From assembly GCA_009760855.2 (NCBI GenBank), contig WPIO01000204.1, positions 186,001 to 250,000 on the forward strand: a DNA stretch of 64,000 nt. Direction: 5' to 3'. Every line of letters starts with the position of its first letter. Within the stretch, counting starts at the first letter, position 1. The DNA is from Cristatella mucedo. Lineage: Eukaryota; Bryozoa; Phylactolaemata; Cristatellidae. The notes below the pieces were generated by a model, which searched no databases, was not told the DNA's origin, and saw only the letters and a list, made by a program, of their open reading frames with translations. The position numbers were made by a program, and so were the translations under genes. Of this stretch, positions 22,399 through 35,731 are shown piece after piece.

Positions 22399-24666
22399 AT
22401 CCATGCAACAAGTGAGTTGAGAGAATTTGAGATGCTCGAAGGCTAGGAGGGATCAAAGCAATGGTACAACTGGGTATCATCCGCATATAAGTGAAAGCCT
22501 ACATTGTGCTTGGCAATCTCATCAGCAAGAGGCAGAGTATAAACCTTGAAAAGAACCGGACCTAGCAAGGAGCTAGCACGGAGCCCTGAGGTAATCTATA
22601 TTTCAGAGGTACCTCAGATGATCTTTGTCCATTCACGCCAATACTCTGGAGTCTCCCATTGAGATATGACCTGAACCACTACAGAGCAGTGCCAGTGATG
22701 CCCAGGCGAGATGAGAGGCGCTCTTGAAGAACTTTATGATCGATGGTATCAAAAGCAGCCGAAAGATCGAGGAAAACAAGCAGAGACACTCTACCCATAT
22801 CTGCATTCCTAAGTAGGTCGTTTTATACCCTAAGCAATGCTGACTCTGTGGAGTGATTAGCTCTAAAGCCAGACTGGAACTTACTAGCAAGGTGTGTGGT
22901 TTCGATATATGAGTTCAGCTAGTCCGCCACGCCCCGTTCCAGTGTCTTTGATAAGAATGGTAGAAGGGAGACTGCGTGGTAGTTGCTTAAGTTCTCTTGG
23001 TCTAGTGTTGCTTTCTTGAGAAGTGGCCTGACTACAGCTTTTTTAAAAGGTGCTGGGACATGACCAGAGGCTAATGACATTTTAACGATGTTAGTTATGC
23101 ATGGCAGCAACAGATCAATGCAACGCAGGAGTAGGACAGCGGGAATAGGGTCTAGAGGACTTGTTGTCTTCTTTGATTGCGATACGAACTTTAGGACTAG
23201 ATCACTAGTGACCTGCTTAAATGCAGACATTGAGGTGCAGCCAGGAACCGAGGAACAACATTCTAGTGGGGAGGTTGTCATCGCAGGGATGGATTCCCTG
23301 ATCTTGTCTATCTTCTGCACAAAGAATCGAGAGAAGCGATCGGCTAGATCATCACAAGGATCATCAGGTAAGGAACTAATCTGGGAACGGTTGAGGAGAT
23401 GGTTTAGTGTCGACATCAGCATTTTTGGATTGTGCATCTGTGATTGAACAATGTTTCTATAGAAGCTAGACTTGGCCTTTGCTAAGATCGATTGGTACGA
23501 CCTACCAATGTCAATGTCTTCATATGCCTGGCGATGGACAGATAGTCCAGATCTTATGTATGCTTTTTCAAGCTTTCGTTTAGTAGACCTGGCTAGTGTA
23601 ATGTCTGTGGTAAACCATAGGCCTTCGGGGCGGGGGTGCACAGTGCGCTTTGTCAGAGGTGCAAACTCGTCGAGCGTGTCAGCTAGTGTCGTGTTGTAGC
23701 TATCTACTTATGATGACAGATCGGAGGGAGGACTGAGCAGCAGAGGTGAAGCAGACATTATTGCACGGACAGAGTCGATGTAAAGGGTCTTGAGGTTTCC
23801 CGATTCACAGGTTATTTTAGAGGAGGATGTGGGTACACACTGTAGATTGAATGAGGTCTGCATGTGGTTAGATAAGCAGGATTTGGTAATAATTGGTGAT
23901 GATAAAGTGCACTTGTATGAGAATTTCTGGTCGAGTGTGTGACCCTTGATGTGGGTAGGGCCATGCACATGAGCCACAAGAGACAATTTGTCAGTCAACG
24001 CAGTAACTTCGGTGCGCAAAGCGTCAGGTAAGTTATCAAAGTGAACGTTGAAATTACCCATAGAGGAAGGATTGATTACTCGCACACTGAATCGAAATGA
24101 GATCGGAGAAATCTGAGATAAAGGAGGATTTGGTACCAGGTGGGCGATAGACTACTGCCACTATCGGTAGCTTGTTTTCGGGTGAGACCAAGGCAATTGA
24201 TTCAAAAGACTGCTTCGAGGGTACCGAAAATGGCTTGAAGTTGAATTTCGAGCGCACGATAATAGCATCTCCACCCCCAGTTTTGATTGGTCTAGGGGTG
24301 TGAAAGAACGAGAAACCAGATGGAGTAGCGTCTTTAATTGTCGGGCAGTTTATCCATTTCAGCCAAGTTTCGGTTAGGGCGAGCAAGTCGATACCATTTT
24401 CAGAAATAAGGTCGCTTTTTACCAGAGGTTTATTGCACATTGAGCGAGGATTCCCAAGGTAAGGTTTAAGTCTGGCCGATGGAGCTACAACAGGCCTAAT
24501 AACCATCAAGTTAGAGATATTTACAGTGATGCATGTGGGGAAGCGTGCTGAGCGGTTCGAGACAATGCTAGGAATACCAAACGAGCGGGTACTCAGCTCG
24601 CAGTTCCCGCCCAACGAGCGGCGTCTGAGCTGGCGGTTCCGGCCACCTCGGCGGCTATGGGGAATA
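22399..24666 (-). mobile_element. LINE A copy e, 5' part (endonuclease and RT)
   Basis: This is the 5' two-thirds of the LINE A copy whose 3' part is at 18,407-19,399. From 24,666 it encodes about 50 basic residues, then the endonuclease, then RT motifs. At 22,736-22,771 it reads LDLSAAFDTIDH, near 22,575 LPQGSV (normally GVPQGSV), and near 22,475 YADDTQLY, with SLNSLVAWI just before the LINE B junction. Several frame breaks and stops are present (for example a stop between ALLRV and NDLLRN, and before WFRSYL). The copy totals about 3.25 kb without LINE B. It inserted into satellite I with CGTTTT at both ends. Confidence 0.92.
22919..23641 (-). pseudogene. LINE A ORF2 middle and start of RT
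   Basis: About 240 open codons between endonuclease and RT palm. The N-terminal half is the connector usual in this class (SFYRNIVQSQMHNPKMLMST). The later half enters the RT with DPIPAVLLLRCIDLLLPCIT, VVRPLLKKATLDQENLSNYH and AVSLLPFLSKTLE. RT continues in another frame as FQSGFRANHSTESALLRV and LDLSAAFDTIDH down to 22,406. Confidence 0.9.
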
Positions 24667-24677
24667 CGTTTTCCCAT
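23708..24677 (-). pseudogene. LINE A endonuclease domain, frame-broken
   Basis: Two overlapping open stretches: 24,677-24,054, then 24,085-23,708 in another frame. The first contains NGIDLLALTETWLKW (catalytic Glu), SGFSFFHTPRPIKTGGGDAI and VAVVYRPPGTKSSF. The second contains GNFNVHFDN (equivalent of GDFNIHVD) and GPTHIKGHTLDQ. These are apurinic endonuclease motifs in the correct order. The apparent ATG start (24,677) lies in the satellite flank, so it is not the element's own start. Confidence 0.88.
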
Positions 24678-27600
24678 CTTCAGAGCATGACTGACGTTTG
24701 CTCAAGAGTTTACTTATCAAGAGAAAACGACAGGCACTATCTGTAGACGGAGTTTCTCTTACGATCAAACGAGTAGGCTTTATTATTAACATTTTGCCCT
24801 GTACCTACGAAACACAACGGCTTCAGATTTGAAGAGGTTTTATCTATCTACACAAATGCCCTTGACCATTATGACCTCGTTTTAAAACAGCTAAAAATAG
24901 CTACTGCAGTAATGACATGACATACAGACAAGCGATTACAGTAGTAACCGAGATATCATGCAACATGACGTGGCAGTGATACAACACTCAATGTGACCGA
25001 ACAGTGGCTTCCAAATGTCAGTCTGGTAAAGACGATAGTAATTATTTCACCATCATCAAAACAGGCATTGCAATTACGAACCACTAATTTCAAAATACCG
25101 TACCAGTCATGAAGCCGTGTTCTCGGTCAAGAGTAACAATCACGAAGCCGTTACGCTGAGGGCAGACACAAATCATTAGTGCCGAGTTCATGTAGCTGCG
25201 AAAGAGCCTTCTATATACGCCCTAGTAGGACATACAAAGGAATCAAATTAAGACACTGCACAACATTTAAAGTTGTATCTCAAAGCCATTACTGCTTATT
25301 TGCGGGTCAGTTTGCCAATCTAATGCAACCTATAATTCAATCAATGAACTCATACTGACTAAATAATTGAATAACTAGATTTGACGTTGTATTGAGCGAC
25401 AAATGCCGTAAGGAAGCCCATCTTTCAGGTGCAGTAGTGGAAGTTGTGGTAGCATCATTTGCAAGTAGTTTCGGCTGTGTTTGTTAACAATATGCTTATG
25501 ATGAACTCAGAGGTGGCAGTAATTGTCGTAGAAACCTCGTCGTCGTAATCGAACTAAACGCAGCAGCTCTCAGCCTATAGCCTCGGCATATCTGCCAAGT
25601 GTTCAGCCCGTCTTTGGCTGTCGGCTCGTTTATGTTGTCAACTCGAGAGTACCAATAATAGGAACAACTGCTGACGATAACTTTCGACACAGCCTCTCTG
25701 TTCATCGAGCACATTTAAATTTTCGGTCTCCTAGTGACTGGTACGAATGTGCCGACTTTATCAGGGTGAAAAGCGTCTACCGATCGAGACTTGATTAAGT
25801 AGAGCTTCTTTAAAAACAGCTCCTACAGCAATCAGAGATCAGCCTGAAAAGCCACTGCTTTAAAATAAAGAGCTGAAATTGAAGTTGGTCTGGTCATAGT
25901 AGTTCAGTCATGCGATTTTACAAAAGCAAGCACTTGTCATGTGAAGTGGTGCAAACCCAGTAAGGCATGGACTTGCAATGATCCTAAGTGTTGGTGCGAA
26001 TAAAAAAAATGCGAAAAATCTTTGCGTGTTGAATAAAGTCAGCAGAGCCATCCCAGAACCATTTCGGAGAGTACCGGCAGCAGTTTCAAAGCGATTAAGC
26101 CAAGCTGTCGTATCATTGTTAAGACCCCAAAATTTTTTTGCACTGCAAAGTTATTAGAATGCACTTTAAAAATATCAGAGCAAGATTTCATTGCCACCTT
26201 AGCTGTCTCTACTTGCATCTGAAATGTAGCAAGGTAGGCACTGGGAACTTACATTTCACTTGGCCTTTTCCGGTAATAGAAACACGACTTTACATTACGT
26301 ATCGCGAAACGCAAGTGAGCATTGCTGACACCTAAAACATACCACATTCTCTTGCATCACTTACATCGTCAAAGTGTAGCTGAAAGATGCTGCAGGGTAT
26401 AGTTAACACGAGCAAATAGCAGGCCCGGTGGAGTGTGAGAGCATAGCTATTCTGACTGTGCTAAAGAGGATTTCTGATAGGCAAATCACTGTCCACACAT
26501 ATAAAGCGTTCAGTCTTAGGTCCATTTTTCAGAACATGACTAACGGTCACTCAAGAGTTAGTTTATCAAGAACAAACGGCAGGCACTCTCTGTAGACAGA
26601 GTTCCTTTTGCAATCAAGCAAGTAGGGTTTCTCATTAAGCTTAAGCCTAGTGCCAACTCTGCACAAATGTATCCACTTTAACGAGATTCTATGTATCTAC
26701 GCAAATGACCTCTACCACTCCGACCTGATCATAGAAAGCTACCACGGCAATGACCAATCAATAAAAAAGCGGCAACAATAGTAACCTAGATATAGTGAAA
26801 TATGACGTAGGAGTGATATTGCAGTCACGTGACCACGCTGTAGCGTGCCAATGGCAGTCCAGGAAAGACTAGCAATGACTTTTCAATCGTGAAAAGCACA
26901 CACAGTATTTAGGAACTTGTAATTCAAAAATAATTTAGAAATTATTAAGCAGTGATCTCAGTCAAGAGTAACAACCATAGATCCTTCGTGCTGAGGGCAG
27001 TCCCAAATCATTCATGTCAAGCCACTGTTGCAACGAATGAACCTTCAATTGAATACCTAGTGGAAAATAAAAAGCAATCAAGTTAAGACAATGCAGAGGT
27101 CTTAAAGTTCTATCTCAAACCGTCATTGTTTATGGACGAGTCAGTTTGCTAATGTAAAGCAACTTATTATTTAATCAATGGACCTATATCTGCAAATACA
27201 GTAAGGAAGTAATACTCTCAGGTACAGTAATTGAAGTTTTGGAAGCATCATGTTCATATAGTTTTAGAGGAGTTTGCTTAAGAATATATTTATGATGAGC
27301 ACAGAGGTGGCACTAATTATCGCTAGAACTTAGTCTTATAAACGCAGCGAAACCCGCAGCCCTCAGCCTATAGCCAGGGCATACGTGACAAGTGTTCCAT
27401 CCGTATTTTGCATTCAGCTCGTTTTTAACGTGAACTAAAGAGTACAAGTAATAAGAACAACAGCAGACGTTAAATTTCGACACAGCCTCGTTTTGCATCG
27501 AGCGAAATTTCATTTTCACTCTCCTAGCGACTGATACGAATACACCGACTTTAACAAGATATAATACGTCTACCTATAGAGACTCGATAAGCCCGAGCTA

Positions 27601-27917
27601 CTGTTGAAAACAGTTCCTGTAGCGATCTCAGATTAGCCTGCAAAACCATGCTTTAAAGACAAAACTGACATCGCAGATGCTGTGGTTGGAGTAGTGCAGT
27701 CATGCGATATTACTGGATCCAGCACGAGCCATGTGAAGTGAAGCGAATACAGTACTGCATTGACGTGGCCATCATCCTACTCAGCAGTGAAAACTACGAA
27801 ACGTCATGTGAGAATACTCTTTCTGACGTGTAAAGTCATGCAAGACTATTTTCACAGCGACTATGCTCTGGAAACTATACTGCAGGAGCAATCACACAGC
27901 TGAAACTGGAAGACGTC

Positions 27918-30900
27918 GTACCGGTTGTGCAGCGGTCGCATATTCATTGCAGCCACTGTCGCACCTTCCCAAAGTGAGCCATCAGGGAACGCTAAAATTT
28001 CTCAAGGCAAGCAGGTGCACCATTAGCAGTGCTATCGATCAGAGACCTGCAAAGGTTTACTGCCGTCGTTAGACCATTCTCCAGCAATGTCACACGAGTA
28101 ACGTGAAGCGGGCGTGGCCCTATTCGTGAGAATTCACCTGGTAAACGTGCTGCTCGTGCTTTGTTGAACTTCACCTCGAACCTAAATTCAATAACTAAAA
28201 CCCGGTAAGGAAACGACTATGGCTTACAGGCGCTGATCTCATCGAATCATCCAAATTTGACAACTGTAGCCAGAATGTGTATAACGCTTGCTGAAGAATA
28301 TACCAAAAGTAAACCGAACTGCAGGCATCATCTTACGGTGAGAATTTTAATATTAACTCTAAGCAAAAACACTTTCTTATGGTTGCAAATCACTCACATA
28401 CCTTCATGGCACTTAGTTGCATTTTAGTCGACCGAGTGTGTATGACAGAATCTCAAGAATATATCTATCAGGAGACCACGACACCCACGATCGGTCGGCA
28501 GAGGTTCGATACTTATAGTTAATAACTAAATATGCTAAACAGTAAAGCAAGACGTAACCGTAGGTGTAACAAACCGACAGTGCTAGTACTACGTCTCATA
28601 ATGTGACGCACTACAAAAAGAATAGAAGGTTAACAGAAATGTCTATTACACTGACCAGTGAGGTCTTGCAACTTCACAGCATAGGTAACAGTCAGGCAAT
28701 GCATATCTGTGCACTGGTTTAACTGCTATCATTCTACCTTAGAGTAAGATATAAATCGTTGTCATACAAGACCAGTTATGTGGTAACTTTGCCAGCAAAA
28801 CCATTGTGTAAGAGCAATCACAAAGCTTACTCTTTACGATATTGTACCGGTTATACAACAAACGTATAAAGCCACACTCGAGCCATCACCTTGCCTTCAT
28901 ACAGTGAGCCCATGGATAAGGCAAATGCCCATTAAGCTAAGCAGCTGCACCAGTCACAACCCATAGATCGAAGCCCTGTAAAATTAAGAGCAGTCGTTAA
29001 ACTGATCTGCAGCAATCTCACTAAAGTATTATCAAGCGACCGTAGCGATAGCTAAGTCTATTTACCTGGTAATTTTGCAGCTTGTGTGATCTTACATTTT
29101 ACATAGAACCGTAAATAAACAACAAAACATCCGACTACAAAACGACTAAAGCTTACAAGCAGTGCACACTTTCAAGGAATCAACATTTTGTTGCTTTTAC
29201 CAGAATATGCCTTACGTCTGTTGTAGACTATACAGAAAAAACCGAATATATGGCACCATCTTGCTGCGATAAGTTCACTATTAGTCCTATACAAATACGC
29301 GTTAATGTTATTAAAAATTTCTTGCATACCTTCACGGAACCTAGTTGCATGTTAGTCGACCAAGCGTGTGAGGCGTAATCTTAATTGTATATCTATCATG
29401 AGACCACAACACACGATCGGTCAACTGAGACTCGACAATCATTATTACGAATCAAATAAGCTAAACAGAAATGCAAGACATAACTTTAAGAGAAGAGAAC
29501 TCCCAGTACTAGTACTTCACTCGTCTTCTTGACTTGCCGTATAAATGCTAGTAGGTTTACTTAAATATCAACTGAATCTACCACTGAGGGTCATGCGATC
29601 CCACTACACAAGTTACAGTAAAACAATACACATCAAAGCATCAGTATAACTGCAGCCATGCTAGTTCAGCATTAACAATCGATTGCAGTCCTGCAAGACT
29701 AATTTTGCAGTGACTTTGCTCTGGAAACGATACTGCAAGAGCGATCACACAGCTGAAATTTGAAGACGTCGTACCGGTTGTACAGTGGTCGCATATTCAT
29801 TGCAGCCATTGTCGTACATTCTTAAAGTGAGCCACCAGAGAACGCGAAAACTCCTTAAGGTAAGCAGCTGCACCTTTAGCAGTGCTATCGATCAAAGACC
29901 TGCAAAGATTTAATGCCGTCGTTAGACCAATCTGCAGCCATGTTACACAAGTAACGTGAAGCGGGCGTGGCCCTATTCGTGACAATTGACCCGGTAATCG
30001 TGCTGCTTGCGCTGAGTTGAATTTCACCTCGATCCTAAATTAAATAACAAAACACCTGGTTACAAAACGACTATGGCATACCGGCGGTAATCTCATTGAA
30101 GGCATCCACATTTTACAACTGTAGACAGAATGTGGCTAACTCTCGCTGAAGTATATACTAAAAGCACACCGAACTGCAGGCATCATCTTTCGGCGAGAAT
30201 TTTACTATTAGCTGTAAGCAAAAACGCTATTTAATCGTTAAAAAACACTTAAATACCTTTATGGCACTTAGTTGAATTTTCGTCGAGCGAGCGTGTATGA
30301 CGGAATCTCATGAATATATCTATCAGGAGACCACGACACCCACTATCGGTCGGCAGAGGTTCAGTACTTATAGTTAATAACGAAATATTCTCAACAGTAA
30401 AGCAAGACGTAACCGTAGTTGCAACGAACCGACAGTGGTAATACTAAGTGTCGGCATATGACGTACTACAAAAAATACTAGGTTTACTGAAATGTCAATA
30501 AAACCTACAAGTGAGTTCTTGCAACCTCAGAGCATCGGTCACAGTCAGGCAATACTTATCTATGCACACGTTTAACAGCTTTCATTCTACCGTAGAGTAA
30601 GATATAAATCGCAGTCGTACAAGACCAGTTATGTGGTAACTTTGCCAGCGAAACTATTGTGTAAGAGCAATCTTAAAGCTCATTCTTTACGATATCGTAC
30701 CGGTTACAAAACAAACGTATAAAGCCACTGGAGTCATCGCCTTGCCATTATACAGTGAGCTCTTGGATAAGACAAATGCCCCTTAAGCTAAGCAGCTGCA
30801 CCAGTCAAAAGCCATCGATCGAAGCCCTGTAAAATTAAGAGAAGTCGCTGAACCGATCTGCAGCAATCTCACTAAAGTAATATCAAGCGACCGTAGCTAC

Positions 30901-31623
30901 GGCCAAGTTTATTTACCCGGTAAATTTGCAGCTGGTGTGATTTTACATTTTACCTAGAACCTTGAATAAACAACAGCACATCCGATTACAAAACTACTAA
31001 AGCTCACAAGCAGTGCACACGTTCAATGTATCAAAATTTTGTTGTTGTAGCCAGAACATCCCTTACGTCTGGTTAAGACGATACTAAAAGAGACCGAAAA
31101 TCAGGCGTCATGTTGCAGCAGTACATTCACAATTAGTCCTATACGAATACGCTTTAATGTTATTGAAAAATTCCTTAACACCTTCACGGCAACGAATTGC
31201 ATTTAGTCGACCGAGCGTGTGAGGAGGGGTCTGAAGAATATATCCATCATGAGACCACGATACACACGATTGGTCGACAGTGACTCGATAATCATTATTA
31301 CAAATCAAATTAGCCAAACAGTAATCCAAACCATGACTTCAAGAGAAAAATACTTCCAGTTCTAGTACTTTGCTCGTCTTCGTGACGTGCCGTATAAATT
31401 CTAGTAGGTTTACTGAAATATCGAATGAATCTACCACTGAGGGTCATGCGATCCCACTACACAAGTTACAGTAAAGCGATACACATCAAAGCATCAGTAT
31501 GACTGCAGCCATGCAAACTCAGCATTACCAATCGTTAGCAGTCATGCAAGACTAATTTTGCAGCGACTTTGCTCTGGAAACTATACTGCAAGAGCAATCA
31601 CACAGCTGAAATTTGAAGACGTC
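27918..31623. repeat. Satellite II units 1 and 2 (1,853 bases each, A+B)
   Basis: Two units without the extra segment. Unit 1 is the first after the junction with subfamily I and differs most from its neighbours, for example in the GGTGAGAATTTTAATATTAA stretch near 28,338. Unit 2 has its B half at about 30,700. Confidence 0.88.
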
Positions 31624-33883
31624 GTACCGGTTGTACAGCAGTCGCATATTCATTGCAGCCATTTTCGTACCTTCTTAAAGTGAGCCATCAGAGAACGCAA
31701 AACTCCTTAAGGCAAGCAGCTGCACCTTTAGCAGTGCTATCGATCAAAGACCTGCAAAGATTTAATGCCGTCGTTAGACCAATCTGCAGCCATGTTACAC
31801 AAGTAACGTGAAGCGGGCGTGGCCCTATTCGTGACAATTTACCTGGTAATCGTGCTGCTCGTGCTGTGTTGAATTTCACCTCGATCCTAAATTAAATAAC
31901 AAAACACCTGGTTACGAAACGACTATGGCTTACCGGCGCTAATCTCATTGAAGGCATCCAAATTTCACAACTGTAGACAGAATGTTACTAACGCTCGCTG
32001 AAGTATATACTAAAAGCACACCGAACAGCAGGCATCATCTTTCGGCGAGAATTTTACTATTAGCTGTAAGCAAAAACGCTATGTAATCGTTGAAAATTAC
32101 TGACATACCTTTACGGCACTTATTTGCATTTTAGTCGACCGAGTGTGTATGACGGAATCTCATGAATATATCTATCAGGAGACCTCGACACCCACTATCG
32201 GTCGGCAGAGGTTCACTACTTACAGGTAATAACGAAATATTCTCAACAGTAAAGCAAGACGTAACCGTAGTTGTAACGAACCGACAGTTGTAGTACTCAG
32301 TGTCGGTATGTGACGTACTACAAAAAGAATAGTAGGTTTACAGAAATGTCAAATACACCGACCAGTGAGGTCTCGCTACCTCACAGCAAAGGTCACAGTC
32401 AGGCAATACTTTTCTATGCACTCGTTTAATTGCTTTCATTCTACCTTAGAGTAAGATATAAATAGCAGTCATACAAGACCAAATATGTGGTAACTTTGCC
32501 AGCGAAACTATAGTGTAAGAGCAATCTTAAAGCTGACTATTTACGATATCGTACCGGTCACACAACAAACATATAAAGCCACTTGAGCCATCACCTTGCC
32601 TTCACCCAGTGAGCCCTTGGATGAGGCAAATGCTCCTTAAGCTAAGCAGCTGCACCAGTCACAAGCCATTGATCGAAGCCCTGTAAAATTAAGAGCAGTC
32701 GTTGAACCAATCTGCAGCAATCTCACTAAAGTAACATCGAGTGACCGTAGTGACAGCTAAGTTTATTAACCTGGTAAATTTGCAGCTGGTGTGATCTTAT
32801 ATTTTACCTAGAACCTTAAATAAACAACAAAACATCCGATTACAAAACGACTGAAGCTCACAAGCAGTGCACACGTTCAATGTATCAAAATTTTGTTGTT
32901 GTAGCCAAGACGTGCCTTACGTCTGCTTAAGACTATACTAAAACGAACCGTAAATCAGGCGTCAAGTTGCAGCAAAACGTTCACTATTAGTCCTATACGA
33001 ATACGCTTTAATGTTATTAAAACTTTCCGGCATACCTTCACGTCAACGAGTTGCATTTGAGTCGACCGAGCGTGTGAGGAGGGATCTCAAGAATATATCC
33101 ATCATGAGACCACGACACACACGATTGGTCGACAGAGACTCGACAATAATTATTACAAGTCAAATAAGCTAAACAGTAATGCAAGATATAAGTGTTTGTT
33201 CTTGATTTAATCAATTTTTGTTCTTTATGATAAACGATAATACATCCGATTTCAAAACGATTAAAGCTCACAAGCAGTGTCAACGTGCAAGTAATCACCA
33301 TTTTGTTGTTGTGGCTAGAATATGCCTTACGTCTGCTGAACACTATACTGAAAGGAACTAAAAATATGGCACCAGCTTGCAGCCATACGTTCACTATTAG
33401 TCGTATACGAATACGCTTTAATGTTAGTGAAAATTTCCGGAATACCTTCACAGCACCTAGTTGCATATAAGTCGACCGAGCGTGTGAGGCAGAATCTCAA
33501 GAATATATCTATCATGAGACCACGACACACACGATCGGTCGACAGTGACTCGACAATCATTATCACAAATCAAATAAGCTAAAAAGTAACGCAAGACATT
33601 TAAGAGAATCAAACTCCCAGTTCTAGTACTTTGCTCGTCTTCATGACGTGCCGTATAAATTCTGGTAGGTTTACTGAAATATCGAATGAATCTACCACTG
33701 AGGGTCATGCCATCCTACTACACAAGTTACAGAAAAGCAATACACATCAAAGCATCAGTATGACTGCAGCCATGCCAACTCAGCATTAACAATCGTTTGC
33801 AGTCATGCAAGACTAATTTTGCAGCGACTTTGCTCTGGAAACTATACTGCAAGAGCTATCACACCTGAAATTTGAAGACGTCG
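31624..33883. repeat. Satellite II unit 3 (long form, 2,260)
   Basis: The B half is followed by an extra 408 bases (about 33,190-33,597) that repeat the segment from ATAATACATCCGATT through the CACGACACACACGAT box to the AAGACAT phrase. Confidence 0.88.
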
Positions 33884-35731
33884 GATCGGTTGTACAGCGG
33901 TCGCATATGCATTGCAGCCATTGTCGTACCTTCCTAAAGTGAGCCATCAGTGAACGCGAAATCTCCTTAAGGCAAGCAGCTGTACCATTAGCAGTGCTAT
34001 CGATCAAAGACCTGCAAAGATTTAATGCCGTCGTTAGACCAGTCTGCAGCCATGTTGCACAAGTAACATGAAGCGGGCGTGGCCCCATTCGTGACAATTT
34101 ACCTGGTAATCGTGCTGCTCGTGCTGTGTTGAATTTCTTCTTGATCCTAAATGAAATAACCAAACACCAGGTTACAAAACGACAATGGGTTACCGGTGCC
34201 ATTCTCATTGAAGGCATTCAAATTTTACAACTGTAGACAGAACGTGCCTAACGCTCGCTGAAGTATATACTAAAAGCACACCGAACTGCAGGCATCATCT
34301 TTCGGCGAGAATTTTACTATTAGCTGTAAGCAAAAACGCTATGTAATCATTGAAAATCACTCACATACCTTTACGGCACTTAGTTGCATCTTAGTCGACC
34401 GAGTGTGTATGACGGAATCTCATGAATATATTTATTAGGAGACCTCGACACCCACTATTGGTCGGCAGAGGTTCAATACTTATAGTTAATAACGAAATAT
34501 TCTCAACAGTTAAGCAAGACGTAACCGTAGTTGTAACGAATCGACAGTGATAATACTCAGTATCGGTATGTGACGTACTACAAAAAGAATAGTAGGTTTA
34601 CAGAAATGTCAAATACACCGACCAGTAAGGTCTTGCAACCTCACAGCAAAGGTCACAGTCAGGCAATACTTATCTATGCACTCGTTTAACTGCTTTCATT
34701 CTACCTTAGAGTAAGATATTAATAACAGTCATACAAGACAAATTATGTGGTAACTTTGCCAGCCAAGCTATAGTGTAAGAGCAATCCTAATGCTGACTCT
34801 TTACGATATTGTACCGGTCACACAACAAACGAATAAAGCCACTTGAGCCATCACCTTGCCTTCATACAGTCAACCCATGGATAAGGCAAATGCCCCTTAA
34901 GCTAAGCAGCTTAACCAGTCACAAGCCATCGATCGAAGCCCTGTAAAATTAAGAACAGTAATTAAACCGATCTGCAGCAATCTTGCTAAAGTAATATCAA
35001 GCGACCTAGAGACAGCTAAGTTTATTTATCTGGTAAATTTGCAGCCGGTGTGATCTTACATCGTACCTAGAACGTTAAATAACCAAAACAACATCCGATT
35101 ACAAACTAAAGCTCCCAAGCAGTGCCCACATTCAAGGAATAATCATTTTGTTGTTGTGGTTAGAATGAGCCTTACGTCCGCTGAAGACTATATTAAAACA
35201 AATAAAAAATCAGGCATCATCTTGCAGCGATATGTTCACTAGTAGTCCTATACGAATACACTTTAATGTTATTGAAAATTTCCGGCATACCTTCACGGCA
35301 CCTAGTTGCATTTGAGTCAATCGAGCGTATGAGGCGGGATCTGAAGAATATATCTATCATGAGACCACGACGCACACGATCGGACGTCACAGACTTGACA
35401 ATCATTATTACCAATCAAATTAGCCAAACAGTAATGCAACAAATGACTTTAAGAGAAAAATACTCCCAGTTCTAGTACTTTGCTCGTCTTTGTGACGTGC
35501 CGTACACATTCTTGTAGGTTTACTGAAATATTAACTGAATATACCACTGATGGTCATGCGATCCCACTCCACAAGTTACAGTAAAACAATACACATCAAA
35601 GCATCAGTATGACTGCAGCCATGCACACTCAGCATTAACAATCGTTTGCAGTCATGCAAGACTAATTTTGCAGCGACTTCGCTCTGGAAACTATACTGCA
35701 AGAGCATTCACACCTGAAATTTGAAGACGTC
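33884..35731. repeat. Satellite II unit 4 (short form, 1,848)
   Basis: A+B without the extra segment. The landmark at its left end is altered (GGATCGGTTGT). Confidence 0.87.

Larger units (their letters stand above)
9440..27845. repeat. Satellite array, subfamily I (period about 1.8 kb), interrupted by LINEs
   Basis: The phrase CCCTCAGCCTATAGCCTGGG or a close variant recurs at 11,474, 13,313, 15,148, 16,928, 25,567 and 27,360, giving steps of about 1,839, 1,835, 1,780 and 1,792 bases. The remaining gap contains 6.26 kb of LINE plus a 514-base local duplication. Within each unit a box of the type AGTATATTTATCAAGAGCAAAC, followed by a GGCACTATCTGTAGACAGAG phrase, appears twice about 165-175 bases apart, so the units are themselves built from older subrepeats. 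Units differ from each other more than those of subfamily II do. No reading frame is kept between units. Insertions are LINE B at 9,815-10,786 and the nest at 18,407-24,666. Confidence 0.9.
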
